Below are positions 48,770 to 56,885 of a stretch of 64,000 nt of DNA, piece after piece. The DNA comes from Thermoproteota archaeon (GTDB taxonomy: Archaea > Korarchaeota > Korarchaeia > Korarchaeales > Korarchaeaceae): contig JAOZFG010000004.1 of assembly GCA_027491435.1 (NCBI GenBank), positions 202,626 through 266,625 of the forward strand, read 5' to 3'. Position numbers and translations under genes: made by a program. Under the pieces are notes generated by a model. It saw nothing but the letters and a program-made list of their open reading frames with translations, was not told the DNA's origin and made no database searches. The number at the start of each line of letters is the position of its first letter. The stretch's first letter is position 1.

Positions 48770-49432
48770 ACTCTCTCCGTAACCTCTTCCCGGGGCAACG
48801 AAGTCCGCTCTCCTTTTTACCTCTTCTGGGGACTGGGGTAAAGTTATAGAGGTTCCAGCCACTTCGAACATGTCCACGTCGTTGTAGGAGTCGCCTATCG
48901 CCACAACCTTGGAGCAAGGAGTTCCGGTCATTAGACACAACTGCTTCAGCCCGGAACCCTTGTTCACACCCTTGGGCATGATGTGCAGGGCGTAACCGCT
49001 GTACCTGATCACGGCTTCAGGGAACTCCCCCTGTAGCTCCTCTTGTACCCTTAAAAGAATTCTTTCATCGCCTCTCAAGGCCAGATCAGCTGCCCTGAGG
49101 TAGGAATCCTCAGAAATTAGCCCCTCATACCCCCTCTCCCTCAAGTAGCTTAACAAGCGTTTCCTCAGCTCGCCCCCATCCACCTTCCTTACCTCATCAC
49201 CGACAATTACCACGCAACCGTTCTCCGCAATTATAAGCCTCTCTTTGGACGGCCTGACGTACCTGAATATGGATATAGCTATAGGGTAGGCGTTCCCGGT
49301 AACTAACGCCACCTTCACCTTTTTCCCCAGCTCCCTCAACGCCTTGACTGCAGTGAGATCCAGGCTCAAATCCGGACCTGTAATGGTACCGTCAACATCA
49401 ACTGCGATTAGCTCAAAGTCCCGGACCATCAT
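48731..49432 (-). CDS. Phosphoglycolate phosphatase-like HAD hydrolase
   Basis: A 233-residue HAD hydrolase. VDVDGTITGPDLSLD (about 11-25) carries the nucleophilic Asp, LVTGNAYPIA the second motif, KGVNKGSGLKQLC (Lys) the third and VVAIGDSYNDVDMFEVAGTSITL the DxxxD metal motif. The C2-type cap is in the middle. It matches the archaeal phosphoglycolate phosphatase (TA0175-type) family, close to sucrose-phosphate phosphatases and Cof proteins. ATG start. It lies just ahead of the ribosomal operon on the opposite strand, 44 nt away. Confidence 0.88.
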   Translation of the reverse strand: MMVRDFELIAVDVDGTITGPDLSLDLTAVKALRELGKKVKVALVTGNAYPIAISIFRYVRPSKERLIIAENGCVVIVGDEVRKVDGGELRKRLLSYLRERGYEGLISEDSYLRAADLALRGDERILLRVQEELQGEFPEAVIRYSGYALHIMPKGVNKGSGLKQLCLMTGTPCSKVVAIGDSYNDVDMFEVAGTSITLPQSPEEVKRRADFVAPGRGYGESLTLALALLLNSL

Positions 49433-49476
49433 TCTTTATAAACGCCCTCCCTTCCATCCATGTGAGGGGATAAGGC

Positions 49477-49953
49477 TTGCCTTCATGGGGATACTCCTAT
49501 AAAACCTTAAATGAGAGACAGGCTAAAGCCTCTGGAAGAGACCTGAGAGTCTCTTTCAAGGAGATGGTGGAGCTCCTCAGGGAGATTAGGGGAAAGAAGC
49601 TTGAGGATGCCTACAAACTTCTAGACGACGTGATAGCCCTGAAGAGGGCCATACCCTTCAAGAGGTACAAGAAGGGAGTAGGGCATAGGAGGGAGCTCAC
49701 CGGCTGGAAGCCCGGGAGATACCCAGTAAAGGCCGCAAAGTTGGTCAAGAAAGTGCTAAAGAACGCTGAACATAACGCTATGGAGAAGGGGCTTGAGGCG
49801 GACAACCTATATATAGTACACGCCGCCGCTCAGCAAGGAAGGAAGTTGAGGAGGATATTCTACAGGGCCTACGGTAGGGCCACCCCCAGAATAGAGCAGC
49901 TGGTCCACGTGGAGATTGTGGTGGAGGAGCGGACTGAGGAGGGTGAGGAGTGA
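49477..49953 (+). CDS. rpl22: Ribosomal protein L22
   Basis: A 158-residue protein of the large subunit with GYSYKTLNERQAKASGRDLRVSFKEMVELLREIRG, LTGWKPGRYPVKAAKLVKKVLKNAEHNA and LYIVHAAAQQGRKLRRIFYRAYGRATPRIEQLVHVEIVVEE, the L22 conserved hairpin that lines the exit tunnel. TTG start; GAGGGGA precedes it by 6 nt. It heads a short ribosomal operon L22-S3-L29-Rnp1-S17. No S19 gene lies upstream, which is unusual for the archaeal S10 cluster. Confidence 0.95.
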   Translation: MPSWGYSYKTLNERQAKASGRDLRVSFKEMVELLREIRGKKLEDAYKLLDDVIALKRAIPFKRYKKGVGHRRELTGWKPGRYPVKAAKLVKKVLKNAEHNAMEKGLEADNLYIVHAAAQQGRKLRRIFYRAYGRATPRIEQLVHVEIVVEERTEEGEE

Positions 49954-50726
49954 TGACCTTCTACAAGAAGTTCGTTCAGGACGGCCTGGTTAAGTACGCC
50001 CTTCATGAGCTAATGGAGAGGCACCTGGAGAGAGCGGGCTTTCACAAAGTGGAACTGTCCAGCACGGCTGTCAGGGACGTGATAACGATATACGTGGAGA
50101 AGCCTGGCATAGTAATAGGGAGAGGAGGTAGGGCGTCGAAGAAGCTCGGAGAGATCGTGAAAGAGAAGATAGGGATACAGAACCCTTACATACAGGCGAA
50201 GAAGGTCGAGGAACCCTTCCTAAGCGCTAAGATAGTCGCCTCCTATATAGCCAGGAGGATAGCCAAGGGAGAGAGGCACAAGAGGGTGGCCTTCGCCGCC
50301 CTGAGGAGGGTCATGGCTGCCGGCGCTAAGGGAGTTGAGATAAGGCTTTCAGGGAAGTTCGGAAGCCAGAGGGCTAGGGAGGAGAGGTTCAGGGCCGGTG
50401 TGATATACAGGTGTGGGCAGGATCAGATAGAGAAGACCGAATACGCTGTGAAACACGTGATCATGCCCCAAGGCGTGATAGGAGTTAGGGTCAGGATCAT
50501 AAGGCCTGACGTGACAAGCCCTGATAAGCTCGTACTCAAAGAGGATAAGGTGGAGGAGTTGCTAGAAAAGATGAGGGCCGAGTCCTCCTCTGAGGTCGTG
50601 GAGGTTGAGATACCGGAGGAGCTTAAGGAGGAGGTGGAGGCCGTTAAGTCCGAGGGCGGAGGTTCAGAGGAGAGTGGAGAGGAGAAAGGTGAGGAGGTGA
50701 GCGGAGATGCCGTCGAAGGAAGCTGA
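49953..50726 (+). CDS. rps3: Ribosomal protein S3
   Basis: A 257-residue small-subunit protein with a KH domain (VRDVITIYVEKPGIVIGRGGRASKKLGEIVKEK, GRGG at about 54-57) and the S3 C-terminal domain (FGSQRAREERFRAGVIY). The tail beyond about residue 205 is acidic and Glu-rich (EVEIPEELKEEVEAVKSEGGGSEESG). ATG 49953 overlaps the L22 stop (TGATG); a GTG at 49950 is possible. It is translationally coupled to L22 and overlaps L29 by 20 nt. Confidence 0.95.
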   Translation: MTFYKKFVQDGLVKYALHELMERHLERAGFHKVELSSTAVRDVITIYVEKPGIVIGRGGRASKKLGEIVKEKIGIQNPYIQAKKVEEPFLSAKIVASYIARRIAKGERHKRVAFAALRRVMAAGAKGVEIRLSGKFGSQRAREERFRAGVIYRCGQDQIEKTEYAVKHVIMPQGVIGVRVRIIRPDVTSPDKLVLKEDKVEELLEKMRAESSSEVVEVEIPEELKEEVEAVKSEGGGSEESGEEKGEEVSGDAVEGS

Positions 50727-50910
50727 GGAGCTGAGGGGTTTATCCATAGAGGAGCTCCTGGAGAAGCTTAGGGAGGTTAAAAGGGAACAGTTCCTCGAGG
50801 AAATGAAGTTCAAGGTAGGGGCAGCTGAGAAGCCTCACCTAAGGAGGGCTCTAAGGAGGAGAAGGGCCAGGATTCTGACCATACTCAGGGAGAGGGGAGT
50901 TAAGCTATAA
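50707..50910 (+). CDS. rpl29: Ribosomal protein L29
   Basis: A 67-residue protein: LRGLSIEELLEKLREVKREQFLEEMKFKVGAAEKP then LRRALRRRRARILTILRERG, matching the two-helix L29 fold at the exit tunnel. ATG 50707 overlaps S3 by 20 nt. The stop TAA (50908-50910) overlaps the ATA codon proposed as the start of Rnp1. Confidence 0.95.
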   Translation: MPSKEAEELRGLSIEELLEKLREVKREQFLEEMKFKVGAAEKPHLRRALRRRRARILTILRERGVKL

Positions 50911-51170
50911 GGCGACCGACGGACCTGCTCTACCACGAGCTAATAGGCTATAGGGTGAAGGTCGTGAGATCCCCTAACTTCCATGAGCTGGGTATGGAGG
51001 GCCTGATCCTTTATGAGACTAGGAATACCTTTATAATCAGGACTGATCGGGGTGACAAGGTAATACCTAAGGCCGGGAGGATCTTCGTGATAGACGTAGG
51101 CGGGGTTAAATACACCCTGCTGGGAGATCGCCTGGTAGGTAGGCCTGAGGAAAGGGTGAAGAGAGCATGA
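50907..51170 (+). CDS. rnp1: Ribonuclease P protein component 1 (Rnp1/Pop4 type)
   Basis: An 87-residue subunit of archaeal RNase P, which trims tRNA 5' ends. The protein contains DLLYHELIGYRVKVVRSPN, ETRNTFIIRTDRGDKVIPKAGRIFVI and LVGRPEERVKRA, the Sm-like fold of Rnp1. The conserved D-L-L-x-H-E-L-I-G stretch lies upstream of the first GTG (50955), so the real start must be earlier. The best candidate is ATA at 50907, 7 nt after GAGGGGAG (50892-50899) and overlapping the L29 stop. The frame opens at 50904. The stop overlaps the S17 ATG (ATGA). Confidence 0.88.
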   Translation: MRRPTDLLYHELIGYRVKVVRSPNFHELGMEGLILYETRNTFIIRTDRGDKVIPKAGRIFVIDVGGVKYTLLGDRLVGRPEERVKRA

Positions 51171-51511
51171 GCTTACTGAGAAAGCTCCCTGAGAGCTTAA
51201 TATATGATGTAATCCCCCCGGATAAGGAATGTGATGACGATAAGTGCCCATGGCATGGGAACATATCGCTCAGGACCAGGACGATAGTGGGTAAGGTGGT
51301 CTCCACTAAGATGACCAGAACCGTCACCGTGCTGGTTGAGTACCTTCACTACATCCCCAAGTATAAGAGGTATGAGAGAAAGAGGAGCAAGATACACGCC
51401 CACCTTCCCCCGTGTATAGAGGTCAAGGAGGGCGATGTGGTAAAAATAGTGGAGACGAGGAGGCTGGCCAAGACAGTAAGTCACGTGGTCTTAGGGAAGG
51501 TCAAGAAGTAG
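51167..51511 (+). CDS. rps17: Ribosomal protein S17
   Basis: A 114-residue OB-fold protein of the small subunit. ECDDDKCPWHGNISLRTRTIVGKVVSTKMTRTVTVLVEY and KRSKIHAHLPPCIEVKEGDVVKIVETRRLAKTVSHVVL match archaeal S17, including the archaeal C-x-D-x-x-C-P-W-H-G segment near the N terminus. ATG 51167 overlaps the Rnp1 stop by 4 nt (ATGA). It is the last gene of this operon; L14, which normally follows, is absent and GcvT lies here on the other strand (11-nt overlap). Confidence 0.95.
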   Translation: MSLLRKLPESLIYDVIPPDKECDDDKCPWHGNISLRTRTIVGKVVSTKMTRTVTVLVEYLHYIPKYKRYERKRSKIHAHLPPCIEVKEGDVVKIVETRRLAKTVSHVVLGKVKK

Positions 51512-52604
51512 GAGGAGCAGGAACCTTCCTCCTCCACCCATACTTGTCCTCATCGTAGAAGGGCATCTTGTGAACCCTAACCTTTATTTCCTTGACTCCC
51601 TTGACCAGAAGTTCGGTTCCCTCCTCTGAATACTTCTTAATTACGTATCCCATGGCAATGCCCCTCCTCACCGTAGGACTATAGTTCCCGCTGGTGATGA
51701 ACCCCACTTCCTCCCCCTTTAGGTTGGTTATCACGTTACCCGGCCTTGGGGCGCTTCTTCCCTCGCTTAGGAGGCCCACTCTAACTTTCTCAACCTCCCT
51801 GTTGATTAGGGCTTCTTTACCGAAGAATTCCTTGCTCATATCCACTGCGAAGTCCAGCCTGGCCTCGAACGGGTTTGTCTCCTCGTTTATGTCGTTACCG
51901 TAGAGTACGAGGCCTGCTTCCAGCCTAAGTATGTCCCTAGCCACTAGCCCGCAGGGCCTAACCCCTTGACTCACTAGGGATCTGACGAACTCCTCTGCCA
52001 GTTCCACGTCCCCGAATATCAACTCGTATCCGTCCTCCCCCGTATAACCGGTCCTGCTAATCAGAACCTTCTTCCCGCGATGCTCGACCTCCCTAACCCG
52101 AAACTTCTTCACCTTTACATCAAAACCCAGAATTTGGTGGACCTTCTGCCTGGCCCTGGGGCCCTGGATTGCTACCATGATCGTCTCCTCGGTTACGTCC
52201 TCAACTTTAACTTCGAAGTCTGAATTTCCCAACAGATGGCCGAACCAGTTCAATATCTTCTCCCTGTTGGCAGCGTTGACTACGAACAGCAAGGGGTCAA
52301 CCAAGAAGGCAACGTTGTCGTCCTTTATCCCCCCTAACTCGTTGAGGGTTAGCGTGTACCTAGTCCTGCCACCTTCAACCATTAAGTTAGAGGTGGTAGC
52401 CCAATTCAGAAATTTGAGGGCGTCTCGACCCCTCAGCACGAACCTGGCCATGTGGGACACGTCGAAGAAGCCAGCATCCTCCCTAACGGCCATCGCCTCC
52501 TTTATGGAATTAGTGTACTTCATAGGGGTTCTCCACCCCGCAAACTCGAAGAAATGGGCCCCCAACTCTTCGTGTAAAGGCTCTAAAGGCAACGTTTTTA
52601 TCAT
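51501..52604 (-). CDS. gcvT: Aminomethyltransferase GcvT (glycine cleavage T protein)
   Basis: A 367-residue folate-binding enzyme that transfers the methylene group of glycine to tetrahydrofolate or tetrahydromethanopterin. ELGAHFFEFAGWRTPMKY near the N terminus, FFDVSHMARFVLRGRDALKFLNWATTSN, LTLNELGGIKDD, ISRTGYTGEDGYELIF, RPCGLVARDILRLEAGLVLYGNDINEETNPFEA (with catalytic Asp) and GNYSPTVRRGIAMGYV are conserved. ATG 52604 follows GGGGG 6 nt upstream; the frame from 52625 is less likely. No GcvH or GcvP is nearby, so glycine cleavage genes are scattered. Confidence 0.92.
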   Translation of the reverse strand: MIKTLPLEPLHEELGAHFFEFAGWRTPMKYTNSIKEAMAVREDAGFFDVSHMARFVLRGRDALKFLNWATTSNLMVEGGRTRYTLTLNELGGIKDDNVAFLVDPLLFVVNAANREKILNWFGHLLGNSDFEVKVEDVTEETIMVAIQGPRARQKVHQILGFDVKVKKFRVREVEHRGKKVLISRTGYTGEDGYELIFGDVELAEEFVRSLVSQGVRPCGLVARDILRLEAGLVLYGNDINEETNPFEARLDFAVDMSKEFFGKEALINREVEKVRVGLLSEGRSAPRPGNVITNLKGEEVGFITSGNYSPTVRRGIAMGYVIKKYSEEGTELLVKGVKEIKVRVHKMPFYDEDKYGWRRKVPAPPTS

Positions 52605-52683
52605 TAGAAACCCCCTTCCATACATTAGGGGTAAAGGTTATTACGATTCTCACCGGTTGGTCCTGGAAGTTGCGGGTGTTACG

Positions 52684-54012
52684 ATGGAAGAACTGGTTGG
52701 GAAGTTAGAAGGAATTCTCGGGGAAGGGGAAGTTCTGACTGATGAGATAAGCCTAGCTTCCTACTCATACGACGCCTCAGGCTACATATATAGACCAGAA
52801 GTAGTCATCAGGCCAGGAAATATTGACGAACTCACCGAAGTCGTGAAGGTTCTGATGGATTACAGAGTCCCCATAACCCCAAGGGGGGCCGGCACCTCCC
52901 TGGTTGGAGGGCCCCTGCCAGTTAACGGAGGCGCGGTTATAGACCTACAGATGTTAAACGAAGTCTTGGAAGTTGATGAGGATCAGGGGATAGTGCAGGT
53001 AGAAGCCGGGGTCAAAGTAGCTGAGCTCAATGAGCTTATAGACGGTAGGTTCATGCCAATAAACCCGGATGGAACGGGTTCGTCCACTATAGGGGGCCTA
53101 GCGGCTGAGGACGCGGCCTCCCCACTGTCCTCGGTTTACGGAACCGTTAAAGACCTGATCTTGGGGATGGAGGTCCTCCTGCCCAACGGAGACCTAGTCT
53201 CCCTGGACGGGCCGGTCAATCGGAGCAGGAGGAACTTGATTGACCTGCTCATTGGCTCTGAGGGGACCTTGGGAATAGTGACTTCCGTTACCCTCAAGCT
53301 CCCCACCGAACCCGAGGAGAGGATGGCTTACGAGATAACCTTCAACGACCTAATGGACGCCATGTCCCTGGCAGAAGAGATGGAGAAGGCCGGAATAAGG
53401 CAGGCTGCCTTTGAAGTCTACCACAACCTGGGGCTGGTGATGGGCTCAGCCGAGACCGAGGCGGTAGGTTACCTGGAGATAATGGGCCCCCCGGAGTGCG
53501 TGAACGCATGGGACTCAAGGATCAGGGAGCTCTCTAACAGGGTGGGGGTTACATCAATAAACCCGATAGACCCCTACGAAGCCGATACGATATGGAAGGA
53601 GAGGGCGAAGATCTATGAAGTGGCTAAAGCCACCAAGAGCGCCCTAAAGGTAGGGAGCTTCAAGGTTAGCCCTTCGTCCACAAGGGATTTTGTCCAAGAA
53701 GTTGACAGGACGTCCAACAGGATGAAGCTCAAGAGCATCAGCGTGATCAACCCTTTGCTGGGTTGGGTAATAGCTATCTTGCTTCACAAAAGGTCCGAAT
53801 CTAAAGAGGTGGAGAGGGCCGAGAAGGGGATGTCTGAGATAGTAAGGATCTCCAACAACATGGAATCCTCCATGGGCTATGGGTTGGGCGTGGGGATAAA
53901 CAGGATCTCTGCTGATATAGATGAGGGATTCGTTCAGATATACTCGGCTATAAAGAGGAGCTTTGATCCTTACTGGCTGTTCAACCCTGGAAAGCTTATA
54001 GAGAGGGATTGA
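52684..54012 (+). CDS. glcD: FAD-linked oxidase, GlcD-like
   Basis: A 442-residue FAD oxidase of the VAO/PCMH family. MEELVGKLEGILGEGEVLTDEISLASYSYDAS begins the protein, then PRGAGTSLVGGPLPVNGGAVIDL, DGTGSSTIGGLAAEDAASPLSSVYGTVKDLILGMEVLLPNG, IGSEGTLGIVTSVTLKLP, and the C-terminal substrate and FAD segments ending YWLFNPGKLIERD. GlcD oxidises glycolate or D-lactate and passes electrons to the Fe-S partner. ATG 52684 follows GGGTG by 6 nt. It is 4 nt from the GlcF-like gene. Confidence 0.9.
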   Translation: MEELVGKLEGILGEGEVLTDEISLASYSYDASGYIYRPEVVIRPGNIDELTEVVKVLMDYRVPITPRGAGTSLVGGPLPVNGGAVIDLQMLNEVLEVDEDQGIVQVEAGVKVAELNELIDGRFMPINPDGTGSSTIGGLAAEDAASPLSSVYGTVKDLILGMEVLLPNGDLVSLDGPVNRSRRNLIDLLIGSEGTLGIVTSVTLKLPTEPEERMAYEITFNDLMDAMSLAEEMEKAGIRQAAFEVYHNLGLVMGSAETEAVGYLEIMGPPECVNAWDSRIRELSNRVGVTSINPIDPYEADTIWKERAKIYEVAKATKSALKVGSFKVSPSSTRDFVQEVDRTSNRMKLKSISVINPLLGWVIAILLHKRSESKEVERAEKGMSEIVRISNNMESSMGYGLGVGINRISADIDEGFVQIYSAIKRSFDPYWLFNPGKLIERD

Positions 54013-54016
54013 GGTT

Positions 54017-55099
54017 ATGATGTTAGGAGAAGACTTATCCTTTGAGGTCAACAGGTGCATATCCTGCGGAGCCTGTAATATAGTCTGTCCTCTTTTCATA
54101 GTCACCGGCTTTCAGGAAACGGCCGGCCCAAGGGCTAGGCTCAGGCTTCTATCCATGGTGAACACGGGCGCCCTGGAATTCTCAGTCGAGTTCCTAGAGT
54201 ACCTTTATGATTGCATGTCCTGTGGTAAGTGTAACGAAGCTTGCCCCGTGGAATTGAAGATCTCCGACCTAATAGTCAAGGTCAGGGAGTTCTTCATAGG
54301 CCAAGGGTACGTGCCCCCCTTCAACATAGTTCAGCTCCCCAGAAAGGTTAAGGACTCCAACTCATTCTTCGGGGATTCTCAGGCGAAGGGAGTCTGGTTG
54401 CCTCCGGACTTCAAGCCGGAGAAGGCTTCCATCCTGTACTACGCGGGTTGCTGGGCTCAGGAGTACCCTGAGATACCCCTATCCTCCTTCGAGCTGATAA
54501 AGAGGGTAGAGGGGAACGTCACCACCTTGGGTTATGAGGAGCCGTGCTCAGGCCGCATACTTGAGATGGCCGGTTACTCCGACGTCGTTGAGGAGATTAG
54601 GCCCAGGCTTGTTGAGAGGGTGAGGGAAGTCTCCCCAGAGAAGGTGGTATCCTCTTGTAGCGTCAGCGTCAGGGCTTTCAAGTTTATGGGCCTTGAAGCA
54701 ACTTCTCTCTCTAACTTCCTGCTGGAGGCCCTGAGATCAGGGAAGATAAAGCTGAAGCAACCCATCAGGTTGAGAAAGCACAAGGTGTCCGTTATACCAT
54801 CTTGCCAGAGCGAATGGGAGGCCAAGGAGATAGTGGAGATGGTAGAAGGGGAGAATTTTACAGAGCTTCCCGACTGGGCGTGTTGCGATTGTGGGGCGGT
54901 GCTCTCTTCTCTACTTGACGGGAGCTCATTCAATAAGTGGGCGGAGAGGGTGCTGAAGGAGGCCAAGGAGAGGCAGGTCAACGTACTTGTAGTAGAGGAA
55001 CCATCATGCTTTGGGCTTATAACAAAATATATCAATGAGAATAAGGTAAAGGGGATAAAGATTATACCATTATCCCAGTTTATACTTAATAGAACTTAA
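54017..55099 (+). CDS. glcF: Fe-S oxidoreductase, GlcF/HdrD-like (CCG domain)
   Basis: A 360-residue partner of the GlcD-like oxidase. Two 4Fe-4S motifs are present: CISCGACNIVCP (about 14-25) and CMSCGKCNEACP (about 66-77). CCG-type Cys-rich elements are YYAGCWAQEYP and WACCDCGAVLSS. Together they would carry electrons from the FAD subunit to a quinone or heterodisulfide-like acceptor. The exact acceptor is unknown. ATG 54017, 4 nt after GlcD; the 3' end overlaps the nucleotide-sugar dehydrogenase by 30 nt. Confidence 0.9.
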   Translation: MMLGEDLSFEVNRCISCGACNIVCPLFIVTGFQETAGPRARLRLLSMVNTGALEFSVEFLEYLYDCMSCGKCNEACPVELKISDLIVKVREFFIGQGYVPPFNIVQLPRKVKDSNSFFGDSQAKGVWLPPDFKPEKASILYYAGCWAQEYPEIPLSSFELIKRVEGNVTTLGYEEPCSGRILEMAGYSDVVEEIRPRLVERVREVSPEKVVSSCSVSVRAFKFMGLEATSLSNFLLEALRSGKIKLKQPIRLRKHKVSVIPSCQSEWEAKEIVEMVEGENFTELPDWACCDCGAVLSSLLDGSSFNKWAERVLKEAKERQVNVLVVEEPSCFGLITKYINENKVKGIKIIPLSQFILNRT

Positions 55100-56455
55100 T
55101 TTCTTTGTGAGGGGGCTGACCCTCAACGGGGCCCCGGGCCCTACGTATATAAACCCGGCCTCCTCAGCCTCCCTTCTGGTAAACATCATCCTCCCATCGA
55201 AAAGGACAGCCACTCCGTTGCCAATTATCTCCCTATATTTCTTAAGGTTCGTGTACTTGAACACGTCGTGGTCAGCCAAGAAGGCCACGGCCACTGAACC
55301 CTCAAGGGCCTCCTCTAAGTTCTCCGCCTTGGGGGCGCCGAACGACTCTTCGGTGAACGGGTCGTAAACAACTACTTCCATGCCCCTCTCCATAAGCCTC
55401 CTTATAAAGTCCCTGGCAGGCGACTCCCTGGTGTCCGACACGTTTCCCTTATAGGTCACCCCCAAGACCGCCACCTTCCCTCTCTTAATGCCCAGTATGG
55501 AGAGGGCCTTTATCAGCTGGTCAGCGCTGTACAAAGGCATCTCGTCATTTATCCTTCTAGACTCTAGTATTACCCTAGGCTCGAAGCCTCTGTCCGTGCT
55601 GGCCCAGTAGAGGAACAGTGGATCCTTCGTCAGACAGCTCCCGCCCACTCCTACTCCAGGCCTTAACATGTTGACCCTGGGGTGCTTGTTAGCGAGCTCT
55701 ATCACTCTGTGGACGTCTATTCCTAGGACGTCGCATATTCTAGCCACTTCGTTGGCGAAAGCTATGTTAACATCCCTGAAAGAGTTCTCCACAAGCTTTA
55801 CCACCTCAACTACCCTGACGTCCTCCAGTATTATCTCCCCTTCCACGAAGTAGCTGTAAAGCAGCCTGGTGGCCTCTCCAGAGTACCTATCGAGGGAACC
55901 TATTATCCTGTAATTCTCCCTCAGCTCCCTTATCAGCTTGCCGGGGAGGGCTCTCTCTGGGCAGTAAGACATGAACAGATCAACTCCTACCTTGAAACCC
56001 CTCCTCTCCGCTCTCCTAACCAAAGAGTCGAAAGTGCCAGGTGGGAGGGTGCTCTCTACCACTATTAGGCCTCCTCTGCCTACCGACTCTAAAGCCGTGT
56101 CGAATGCTGAGAGGAGCATGGACAAGTTGGGCCCGTCCTTAGATTTCGGGGTGGGCACAGCAATTATTATGACGTCCGAGCCCTTAACGTCCTCAGCCTT
56201 AGAGGTGGGTCGGTATCTCTCAGCCACTAAATTCCTTTTGAGCATGTCCTCTAGCCCGTCCTCTTGGAAGGGCGTCTTACCCTTACTTAGTAGGTCTATA
56301 AGCCTCTCGTTTATATCGTACCCTATCACCTTAAATCCGGAGTCAGCTATTAGGAGGGCGGTCGGCAGGCCTATGTAACCCTGGCCCACGACAGATACCT
56401 TAGCCGTCTTCCTGCTGATCTTCCCTATTAAGCCAGGCTCCCCTGGAATGGTCAT
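55070..56455 (-). CDS. Nucleotide-sugar dehydrogenase (UDP-GlcNAc/ManNAc or UDP-glucose type)
   Basis: A 461-residue NAD-dependent dehydrogenase that oxidises a UDP-hexose to the uronate. KVSVVGQGYIGLPTALLIADSGFKVIGYD (about 19-47) is the NAD motif. The catalytic Cys is in GVGVGGSCLTKDPLFLY, and VLGVTYKGNVSDTRESPARDFI is the third conserved block. The length and motifs are nearer WecC than the glucose enzyme. It is likely to supply sugar acids for S-layer glycosylation. No glycosyltransferases are next to it. ATG start, gap of about 84 nt to S17e on the same strand. Confidence 0.85.
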   Translation of the reverse strand: MTIPGEPGLIGKISRKTAKVSVVGQGYIGLPTALLIADSGFKVIGYDINERLIDLLSKGKTPFQEDGLEDMLKRNLVAERYRPTSKAEDVKGSDVIIIAVPTPKSKDGPNLSMLLSAFDTALESVGRGGLIVVESTLPPGTFDSLVRRAERRGFKVGVDLFMSYCPERALPGKLIRELRENYRIIGSLDRYSGEATRLLYSYFVEGEIILEDVRVVEVVKLVENSFRDVNIAFANEVARICDVLGIDVHRVIELANKHPRVNMLRPGVGVGGSCLTKDPLFLYWASTDRGFEPRVILESRRINDEMPLYSADQLIKALSILGIKRGKVAVLGVTYKGNVSDTRESPARDFIRRLMERGMEVVVYDPFTEESFGAPKAENLEEALEGSVAVAFLADHDVFKYTNLKKYREIIGNGVAVLFDGRMMFTRREAEEAGFIYVGPGAPLRVSPLTKKLSSIKYKLG

Positions 56456-56539
56456 TTTACATCGTGGTAAACTGGAATATCAGGGGATAAAGGGTACCCC
56501 TGAAAACTTAGAAATCGACAGAAAATGAGGTTAAAGAGC

Positions 56540-56743
56540 TCAAACCAGGGTTCCCTGGAGCTCCCTTACCTTTAATCTCGTGATATAACCGGCAATTCTG
56601 TTCCTGTAGACCTTAGATTTGATTTCAGCTATCTCGGACAACACCTTCTTGTTATGCTCGAAATCGGTGGTCCAGAGGTTCGGATACTCCTTTACCAGCT
56701 TATAGGCAGTCCTCTTTATTATCTTCTCCCTCACAGTCCCCAT
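56540..56743 (-). CDS. rps17e: Ribosomal protein S17e
   Basis: A 67-residue small-subunit protein with GTVREKIIKRTAYKLVKEYPNLWTTDFEHNKKVLSEIAEIKSKVYRNRIAGYITRL, the conserved S17e core. ATG 56743 follows GGTGA by 4 nt; the frame extends to 56770, but those residues are not part of the family. It is separate from the main ribosomal cluster 5 kb away. Confidence 0.92.
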   Translation of the reverse strand: MGTVREKIIKRTAYKLVKEYPNLWTTDFEHNKKVLSEIAEIKSKVYRNRIAGYITRLKVRELQGTLV

Positions 56744-56885
56744 GCTTTCACCACGGGGTAGTGTGGACAAGGACGTTAATAAGCTTTCCCACTAGGAGGA
56801 ACCTAATCTGGGCCCTAAGTGCTTGAGCACTGGTATTTAACCTTTTATTTTTCAGTTCGGAGCAGCTAGCGGAAGGTGGCTTTTA

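Noticed and set aside
52177-52683. N-terminal extension of the GlcD-like protein (to 52177)
   Set aside because: This stretch is the antisense of the GcvT gene, is low-complexity and lacks a family match; a good RBS and family start lie at ATG 52684.
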